This document shows, piece after piece, positions 8,016 to 14,558 of a DNA stretch of 15,824 bases. The stretch comes from UBA1372 sp964496075 (GTDB lineage Bacteria > Patescibacteriota > Microgenomatia > UBA12405): positions 1 through 15,824 of the forward strand of contig CAZBXB010000013.1 of assembly GCA_964496075.1 (NCBI GenBank). The letters run 5' to 3'. A program made the translations under genes and the position numbers. How positions within the stretch are numbered: position 1 is the first letter of the stretch; each line of letters starts with the position of its first letter. The notes below the pieces were generated by a model. That model was not told the DNA's origin and made no database searches. It saw only the letters and a list, made by a program, of their open reading frames with translations.

Positions 8016-9727
8016 ATAAATACATTTTTCCTTTAGTATTTGTAGTAATCCTCCTAGTCTCAATTTTCACACGGGCCAGCCAAATTTCATCAAATCCGCC
8101 CGCACTATTTTCCGACGAAGTTGATGCCGCTTATCAGGCACTTGTTTTCAATAATTGCCAAACAGATTATTACGGTCACAAGTTTCCAATTCATTTCAAA
8201 TCCGGATCCGACTACAGAACGCCAGCTATGATATATGGAATCGCCTTAAGTCAAAAAATTTTTGGCATCAATAATTTCTCTGTTCGTTTCCCATCGCTCT
8301 TTTTTGGCATTCTCATTCCCGTCATTTTCTATCTCATAGGTAAACATTTAGTCGATACAAAACTTGGTCTAATACTTTTCGCCATTTCGGCCACCAACCC
8401 CTGGTTAATACACTACAGTCGAGCAGCTTTTGAAGTATCTAGTATGATTTTCTTTGTTCTTGCCTCCATCTATCTGTGGTTAAGATATATAAAAAGTAAA
8501 AAATTGATATTATTCTTCTTAAGTGTTACTTGCTTGATTATCACCACTTATTTCTACAGTACTGCCAAACTATTCGCTCTTTTCATTTTTATCGCCTATA
8601 TTTGCTTGTCTATAAAACAAATCAAAAAGCACCAAATATCTCGACTATTCACGTCTATTGCAATGCTCATAATCATTTCATTGCCAATGATGTGGTCAAC
8701 TATCAAAGGTGAAGCTGGTTATCGTTTTTCATACATCAACATCTTCACTGAACCAACACTGGCTTCACAGGTAGATTATTACAGATATCTAGACATCAAA
8801 ACAGACAATCAGCAACTGGGAGTTGAAACGCCATTCAGTTCTAAGGTGTTTCACAACAAATACTTATCTGTATTGGACACTTTCACAAAAAATTATTTTT
8901 CTAGTCTGTCTACGGAATTTTTATTTAACCAAGGAGACAGTAATATTCGGCACGGTTTTAGGCAGCTAGGATATTTTTATCCCATTGAATTGATTTTCTT
9001 AATTACAGGCTTAGCTGTCTGTTTTAAACAGAAAAAACAACCGACAGTTAACTTATTTTTCTTTGTTCTTCTAATACTTTCACCAATTCCATACTCACTG
9101 ACCAGGGATTCACTCGGGCCACATGCCACTCGCCTAATAATAATAGCCATCCCAATTATCTACTTCTTTAGTCAAGGTAGTTATTATTTAATCAAAAAAT
9201 TTAATACTCCTATAAAATTAATCCTAACTATAATATATATCTTCTTTTTTGCAAATTTCATCCATTACTATTACCTTGATTATCCTCATCTTTCAGCCAA
9301 CGCCTGGCATTCAGGTATTGCCAAAGCTATTCAAAAATCAGATCAACTAAAAGATAATTATTCCTCAATCTATTTTAGTGATAAGTATGAACCCACTCTT
9401 ATATTTTATCTTTACCACGAGCAAATTATTCCTCAAGATGAATGTAACATTTATCAAGCCATACCATATAAAAATCTCGATTATTTTTCTGGTCACGTTT
9501 TAAACAATAAAATATTCTTTGGTAACATTGAGTGGGCTCAAGTGACTAAGAATTTTCCATTAAACCAAAATGATATATATATTATTCCAGAGTCTGAAAT
9601 AAATACAGTTTCAGAAGGCATCAAGCCATTTATTGTCAAACCTATTTTTATTACCAAAAACAAATACGAAACGGAAATTAAATTTATGTTTTTTGTAATC
9701 CAAGAAGATGAAAAAAATAAAATTTAA
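8012..9727 (+). CDS. GT-C membrane glycosyltransferase (GT39/ArnT-like, PMT_2 type)
   Basis: A 571-residue polytopic enzyme. I choose the ATG at 8012 (MNKYIFPLVF) rather than an ATG eight codons earlier, because it makes the ATGA overlap with the preceding stop used repeatedly in this locus and puts the first helix at the usual distance. Residues 33-40 read FSDEVDAA with Asp35-Glu36. SGSDYRTPAMIY has Arg69 in the basic position, then FSVRFPSLFFG and TNPWLIHYSRAAFE. KVFHNKYLSVLDTFTKNYF leads into FNQGDSNIRHGFRQLGYFYP, and LSPIPYSLTRDSLG carries TRDS followed by a late Arg. The C-terminal domain (about 430-571) is extracytoplasmic and contains AWHSGIAKAIQ, a weak form of the YGY.QAI motif of other members. 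The 3' end overlaps the next gene by 20 bases. Substrates are unknown. Confidence 0.88.
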   Translation: MNKYIFPLVFVVILLVSIFTRASQISSNPPALFSDEVDAAYQALVFNNCQTDYYGHKFPIHFKSGSDYRTPAMIYGIALSQKIFGINNFSVRFPSLFFGILIPVIFYLIGKHLVDTKLGLILFAISATNPWLIHYSRAAFEVSSMIFFVLASIYLWLRYIKSKKLILFFLSVTCLIITTYFYSTAKLFALFIFIAYICLSIKQIKKHQISRLFTSIAMLIIISLPMMWSTIKGEAGYRFSYINIFTEPTLASQVDYYRYLDIKTDNQQLGVETPFSSKVFHNKYLSVLDTFTKNYFSSLSTEFLFNQGDSNIRHGFRQLGYFYPIELIFLITGLAVCFKQKKQPTVNLFFFVLLILSPIPYSLTRDSLGPHATRLIIIAIPIIYFFSQGSYYLIKKFNTPIKLILTIIYIFFFANFIHYYYLDYPHLSANAWHSGIAKAIQKSDQLKDNYSSIYFSDKYEPTLIFYLYHEQIIPQDECNIYQAIPYKNLDYFSGHVLNNKIFFGNIEWAQVTKNFPLNQNDIYIIPESEINTVSEGIKPFIVKPIFITKNKYETEIKFMFFVIQEDEKNKI

Positions 9728-11348
9728 AAACCCCTTAATCTTTATCATAATTATTTCTCTACTAACCAGCTATAGATTATTTCGGCCAGGTTATTACTCA
9801 ATGCAAGACGATATGCATATTTTTCGTCTTCAGCAATTTAGTCAATGTTTAAAAGATAGTCAAATCCCTTGCCGACACATAGCTGACGGCGGATTTGGTT
9901 ACGGTTATCCTCTTTTTAATTTTTATTCACCATTCTTCTACACTTTCTCCTGGCTCATAAGCCAGTTTGGTTTAAGTTTAATCAACAGCACGAAAATATC
10001 AGTTATCATTATCAATCTAATAGGCATCATCGGCATTTATCTTTTGTCTAAAAAATTATTCAAAAACAAATATACCGGCTTTTTAGCAATTACCTTGTTT
10101 GCATTTTTTCCATACCGGGCCACTGATATATACGTCAGAGGCGCTTTTGCTGAAATAATGGCCATAAGTTTAATTCCCATTACAGCCTATTTTCATCACA
10201 ACTACTCAAACAAAACCACCAAAACCAATTTAATTTTTGCCACCATTTCATCAACCTGCCTCTTTTTAAGTCACAATCTTATTGCTCTTTTATCACTACC
10301 GATAATTGTCTTTTTTATCCTCTGGCCAAAATTTAAATTTAAACCAAAAAAATTCATACCTCTTATCTTAAGTCTACTTTCATCCTCCTTTTTTATAATT
10401 CCGGCTCTATTGGAAAAGAAATATACAACTATCGACACCATGACTCAAGGTTATTTTGATTTCAGAGCTCACTTTACCACCCTTAGACAATTGTTTTTGG
10501 ATAGGTTTTGGGGTTATGGAGCATCTCTGTGGGGACCAGTTGATGATATGTCATTTCAGGTCGGCTTACCACATTGGCTATTAGCATCATTGGCAATTTT
10601 ACTCTATTTAAGATCAACCAAAAAAACCAAATCCAAAACAATTCTCATCACCGGTCTGGCTTTTTTGTCCATTATCAGTCTTTTCATGACTCACACTAGA
10701 TCTACCTTTATTTGGCTAACCATACCTTTTCTAAAATTCTTTCAATTTCCCTGGAGATTTCTATCAATTGCCACCATCTCCCTTCCTTTATTGGCCGCTA
10801 CAAGCACAAACTATCTAAGGCCATCACTACAAAAAGTTATCGCACCATTATTAATCATTATCACCATATTTCTAAATATAAACTATTTCAAAGAAGATAT
10901 TTATTTTCCAAACTTAACCGACAAAGACAAACTAACAGCCTCAGAGATACTAAGACAAAGTGGTGCCGGTCTTAAAGATTATTGGCCCAACTTTGGTCAA
11001 AATTTCCCCACCACTTTTGCCCCAAAAAATCCTATTACTCAGCTCGACGATACTCAAATTATTTCATATCAAAAAACTAGTAAAAATCTCACCACCGCTG
11101 TCAACATAATCCAAACATCAGACACAATTACCTTGCCGTTAGTCTATTTCCCCGGCTGGCAACTCACCATTGACAATCTACCAACAGAAATTATTATCGA
11201 GCCAAACTTAGGCTTAATTCAAACATCATCACTAAATCAGGGTCAACACAAGATTGAAGCCCAACTTAGATCAACTACTGTTCAAAAAATTTCAAACACA
11301 ATAAGTGTGATAGCGATTAGTGTTTTGCTAATTCTAGTAATATTATGA
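9708..11348 (+). CDS. PTPS-related/YfhO-like polytopic membrane protein, probable GT-C relative
   Basis: A 546-residue membrane protein of another family from its neighbours. After helix one (about 9-23) comes YYSMQDDMHIFRLQQFSQCL (29-48) and then GFGYGYPLFNFYSPFFYTF (62-80), the hallmark of the '6-pyruvoyl-tetrahydropterin synthase-related' membrane domain, which despite its name is not an enzyme of pterin synthesis. RGAFAEIMAI (144-153), FLSHNLIALL (186-195) and FQFPWRFLSIA (346-356) are further typical blocks. Near the C-terminus YFPGWQLTID (480-489) and QGQHKIE (511-517) resemble the outer beta-domain of YfhO-like proteins, before a final helix. Cys47 and Cys55 flank the first loop. YfhO-type proteins are linked to glycosylation of lipoteichoic acid, which fits the context. 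The ATG lies inside the previous gene (20-base overlap), directly after AAGAAG, the only purine-rich start signal in the window. Its TGA forms an ATGA with the next gene. Confidence 0.82.
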   Translation: MKKIKFKNPLIFIIIISLLTSYRLFRPGYYSMQDDMHIFRLQQFSQCLKDSQIPCRHIADGGFGYGYPLFNFYSPFFYTFSWLISQFGLSLINSTKISVIIINLIGIIGIYLLSKKLFKNKYTGFLAITLFAFFPYRATDIYVRGAFAEIMAISLIPITAYFHHNYSNKTTKTNLIFATISSTCLFLSHNLIALLSLPIIVFFILWPKFKFKPKKFIPLILSLLSSSFFIIPALLEKKYTTIDTMTQGYFDFRAHFTTLRQLFLDRFWGYGASLWGPVDDMSFQVGLPHWLLASLAILLYLRSTKKTKSKTILITGLAFLSIISLFMTHTRSTFIWLTIPFLKFFQFPWRFLSIATISLPLLAATSTNYLRPSLQKVIAPLLIIITIFLNINYFKEDIYFPNLTDKDKLTASEILRQSGAGLKDYWPNFGQNFPTTFAPKNPITQLDDTQIISYQKTSKNLTTAVNIIQTSDTITLPLVYFPGWQLTIDNLPTEIIIEPNLGLIQTSSLNQGQHKIEAQLRSTTVQKISNTISVIAISVLLILVIL

Positions 11349-12946
11349 TCAAAAAAGTTTTAATTATTAGCATTATTGTTATTGGAGTCTTCACTCGTTT
11401 CTATAAATTATCAGACTATCCGCCCAGTCCAAACTGGGACGAGATTAGCCATACTTATAATGCCTACTCACTTTTAGAAACAGGTAAAGACCAATGGAAT
11501 CAGGCATGGCCAATCTTTAACTTTAGAGCTTACGGTGATTACCCAACCACTCTCAATATGTACTTAACTATGCCTTTTGTCAAAATATTTGGAGTCAACA
11601 TCTTAAGCGGACGTCTACCTACGGCTATTCTTTCCTTTCTAACAATCCCTCTTGTTTATTTACTGACAAAAAGTCTTTATCCAAAACGCAAATACTTTGC
11701 ACTCATTGCTACTTTTATATACACAATATCGCCCTGGACAATATTTTCGTCAAGACATTCACTACAGGCCAGCATTGCTCAATTTTTTTTAATATTAGGA
11801 GTTACTTTGGCGGTCAAAAAACGCTTGTCCTTGGGTCTTTTATTTTGGGCACTATCGGCTTACGCTTATCACAACACAAGAATTATTATCATTCCTCTTC
11901 TAATCTCGTTTTTACTAATCTACAAAATTAAGATTAAAAAAATAATATATCCAATAATAATTTTTTCTTGTTTGACCATTCCTGTTACTTTAAGTTTAAT
12001 TTCACCGGAATCGAGAGCCAGATCTTCTTGGGTGTTTATTCTAAATCAGCCTGCCATAAATACTATTAATCACAACAGGGGATTGTTGCTGGCAAAAAAT
12101 TACAATCCAGTCATTGCCCGCCTTATGTCAAACAAGGTCACATATGTTATTCCCAAACTATTCACCAATTACCTCAACTTTCTCAACCCTCAATATCTGT
12201 TTTTTAAAGGTAGTCAAAATTATCAATTAAATATTCCCAACACGGGACAATATTACTGGATTTATCTACCTTTTTATTATCTCGGTATTTACCATTGTCT
12301 AAAAAATATTAAAAATAAAAATAATCAGTTTACTTTGGCTTGGTTTGTCATCGGTTTGATTCCTTCAGTAATCACTTCCGGTGATTTTCCTGTTGTCAGA
12401 GCCATTAGTGTCATACCTACCACATTTATTTTCATTACCCGGGGTATTTTTGTCTTAATTGACAAACTGTCAACAAAATACAAACAAATAGTCATATTTC
12501 TTTTGTTACTTCTGAGTTTTGTTTTTGTTTATGATTATTGGCACTTATATACCACCGATTATGTCACTAACCATGCCGATTCCTGGCAATACGGTTACCA
12601 ACAAGCTATCGATTTTGCTAAACAAAATTACCAAGATTACGATCACATATTCATCACTAAAAAGTATGGAGAGCCACATGAATTTCTACTATTTTTCTGG
12701 CCCTGGTCACCTGCAAGTTATCAAAACGACCCCAACAAAATATGGGGTTTTCATGCAGATTGGTATTGGGTAGACGCCTTTGACAAATTTCAATTTTTAA
12801 ACGATTGGCAAATATTAGACACACCTATGCCACCAAACACACTTCTTGTCACCAGTCCCAATAACTATCCAAATCAAGGTAAACTTATCAAAACCATATA
12901 TTACTCCAACAATCAACCAGTCTTTGAAATCCTTTCATATGAATAA
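11345..12946 (+). CDS. GT-C membrane glycosyltransferase (GT39/ArnT-like, PMT_2 type)
   Basis: A 533-residue polytopic enzyme starting at an ATGA overlap. Residues 26-40 read YPPSPNWDEISHTYN with Asp32-Glu33 in the catalytic loop. AYSLLETGKDQWNQ follows, then FRAYGDYPTTLNMYL, where a Pro (67) replaces the Lys of DYKPG. SGRLPTAIL and ISPWTIFSSRHSLQA complete the first loops; the Glu normally after SR.A is Gln here. LMSNKVTYVIPKLFTNYLNF leads to FFKGSQNYQLNIPNTGQYYW, and SGDFPVVRAISVIP has the late Arg. The C-terminal 140 residues form an outer domain with DSWQYGYQQAIDFAKQNYQD, closely matching the gene at 2222-630 on the opposite arm and that at 12939. It is rich in Trp (for example FWPWSPASYQ), suggestive of sugar contacts. 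Its 3' end overlaps the next start by eight bases. Confidence 0.87.
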   Translation: MIKKVLIISIIVIGVFTRFYKLSDYPPSPNWDEISHTYNAYSLLETGKDQWNQAWPIFNFRAYGDYPTTLNMYLTMPFVKIFGVNILSGRLPTAILSFLTIPLVYLLTKSLYPKRKYFALIATFIYTISPWTIFSSRHSLQASIAQFFLILGVTLAVKKRLSLGLLFWALSAYAYHNTRIIIIPLLISFLLIYKIKIKKIIYPIIIFSCLTIPVTLSLISPESRARSSWVFILNQPAINTINHNRGLLLAKNYNPVIARLMSNKVTYVIPKLFTNYLNFLNPQYLFFKGSQNYQLNIPNTGQYYWIYLPFYYLGIYHCLKNIKNKNNQFTLAWFVIGLIPSVITSGDFPVVRAISVIPTTFIFITRGIFVLIDKLSTKYKQIVIFLLLLLSFVFVYDYWHLYTTDYVTNHADSWQYGYQQAIDFAKQNYQDYDHIFITKKYGEPHEFLLFFWPWSPASYQNDPNKIWGFHADWYWVDAFDKFQFLNDWQILDTPMPPNTLLVTSPNNYPNQGKLIKTIYYSNNQPVFEILSYE

Positions 12947-14558
12947 AAAACTATTAGCAATCTTTCTAGTATCACTAATATTGAGATTGTATCTTTCGTC
13001 TTATCCACCTCTTCTTTGGGACGAAGCTTCATTAGGCTACAATGCCTACTCAATACTAAAAACCGGCCGAGACGAATATGGCAAATTATTACCACTTATC
13101 TTCAAATCTTTTGGTGACTACAAACCAGGTCTGTATGTCTATCTATCGGCTCCATTTATTGCCATTTTGGGCCTAAACCAACTAGCTGTTAGATTACCTT
13201 CAATTCTTCTAGGATCACTTACGCCTATATTTTTATATTTACTAATAACCGCCTTGAATCCCAAAAAGAAAAAACTGGCCACAATTTCGGCTCTTTTGTT
13301 GGCCGTCACTCCTTTTCATATTCATTTCAGTAGGGGAGCCTGGGAAACAAATATTTTTACTTTTCAACTAATTTTAGCTAGTCTTACCTTCACAAAATAC
13401 TTCAACACCAAAAAGCCAAAATACCTATTCTTTTCATCACTTATTTTTGGCCTAAGTCTTTATACCTACCAATCAGCCAAAATGATGTCTCTTTTAATAA
13501 TTGTTCTCTTATTTGCCCAAAACATTAAAACAATTTTAAGTAATCCCAAAAAGATGGCCATCAACTTTATCCTACCTTTGGCCATTTTAACTATACCCAT
13601 CGCTTACAGGCTCTTGACCACCACCGATACAAATAGGCTACAAGTAGTAAGTATCTTTTCATATCCCAGATCAGAAGCCGAAAAACAGCAATTAATCTCT
13701 TATTCTTCACCTTTGCAATACGAATTATTTAACAGCAATACTGTCTTTTTTGTCAGATCGACATTATCAAGATATCTAAACCACCTATCACCAAACTTTC
13801 TCTTTTTTAAAGGTGATTGGCAAAATCCTCGACATTCTGCTATCTATACCGGAGTCCTCTTGCTATCTTCCATTATATTTTTACCCCTGGGGCTCATATC
13901 ATATCGACGCGCTTCAAAACTGGATGTGTTTTTCTTGGCTTGGTTACTAATCGCTCCTATACCACCAGCCCTAACCCGAGATTCACTGTCAGCCGTTAGA
14001 TCTGCCTCTCTGGTTATTCCTCTGACATACTTTACCGCCAGAGGCATTATTTACTTCTCAAAAATATTCAACAAATTTTTACCTACTATCAAATATCTTA
14101 TTATTGCTGCTTATTTATTATCTTTTGTTTATTATGGCGATCTTTATCTTAACCACACAGTCAACACACATCCTGCTGATTATTTATACGGGTACGATCA
14201 GGCCATATCTTACATTTCTAAAAACCAATCAAAATATAATCAAGTATATTTTACTAACTTTTACGGCCAATCATATATATTTTATTTGTTCTTCACTAAA
14301 TATCCGCCCAAAGACTATCAATCAATTGCTCGCCTTGTCCAAACTGGGATCGATACTGGCACTGTTGACCAAATTGGAAATATACATTTTTTCAGTCCGG
14401 ACGCGTCTTTCTGTCTTGACCAAATCAATAGTCTTTGTCTGTTTTCAGTCCAAGAAAAAATTCGAAATGATATATATTTTGACAGATTTGGCGAAAATAT
14501 AGATCATATTGGGATTATAAACAACCAGGCTCAATTCTATGCTTATCCAAAAAATTAA
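12939..14558 (+). CDS. GT-C membrane glycosyltransferase (GT39/ArnT-like, PMT_2 type)
   Basis: A 539-residue polytopic enzyme. The ATG at 12939 (MNKKLLAIFL) is preferred over one 31 codons upstream, because the extra residues would be polar, lie wholly within the previous gene and have no counterpart in the paralogues. Asp28-Glu29 sit in PLLWDEASLGYNAYSILK, then GRDEYGK, SFGDYKPGLYVYL (57-69, Lys62), LAVRLPSILLG and TPFHIHFSRGAWETN (124-138). RSTLSRYLNHLSPNFLFF precedes KGDWQNPRHS, and APIPPALTRDSLSAVRSA (339-356) keeps the late Arg354. This is the closest to the family consensus in the window. The outer C-terminal domain begins with DYLYGYDQAISYISKNQSKY (414-433) and has Cys492 and Cys500, which could pair. 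The final 20 bases overlap the next gene. Confidence 0.9.
   Translation: MNKKLLAIFLVSLILRLYLSSYPPLLWDEASLGYNAYSILKTGRDEYGKLLPLIFKSFGDYKPGLYVYLSAPFIAILGLNQLAVRLPSILLGSLTPIFLYLLITALNPKKKKLATISALLLAVTPFHIHFSRGAWETNIFTFQLILASLTFTKYFNTKKPKYLFFSSLIFGLSLYTYQSAKMMSLLIIVLLFAQNIKTILSNPKKMAINFILPLAILTIPIAYRLLTTTDTNRLQVVSIFSYPRSEAEKQQLISYSSPLQYELFNSNTVFFVRSTLSRYLNHLSPNFLFFKGDWQNPRHSAIYTGVLLLSSIIFLPLGLISYRRASKLDVFFLAWLLIAPIPPALTRDSLSAVRSASLVIPLTYFTARGIIYFSKIFNKFLPTIKYLIIAAYLLSFVYYGDLYLNHTVNTHPADYLYGYDQAISYISKNQSKYNQVYFTNFYGQSYIFYLFFTKYPPKDYQSIARLVQTGIDTGTVDQIGNIHFFSPDASFCLDQINSLCLFSVQEKIRNDIYFDRFGENIDHIGIINNQAQFYAYPKN

Noticed and set aside
12846..12938. Earlier in-frame ATG adding 31 residues to the gene at 12939
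   Set aside because: The extra stretch is polar, sits wholly within the preceding coding region and has no counterpart in the family, whose members start a few residues before the first helix.
14104..14502. Open frame of 132 codons on the + strand within the gene at 12939
   Set aside because: It lies entirely inside a well supported gene in another frame; its hydrophobic look follows from the T-rich codons of the real gene.
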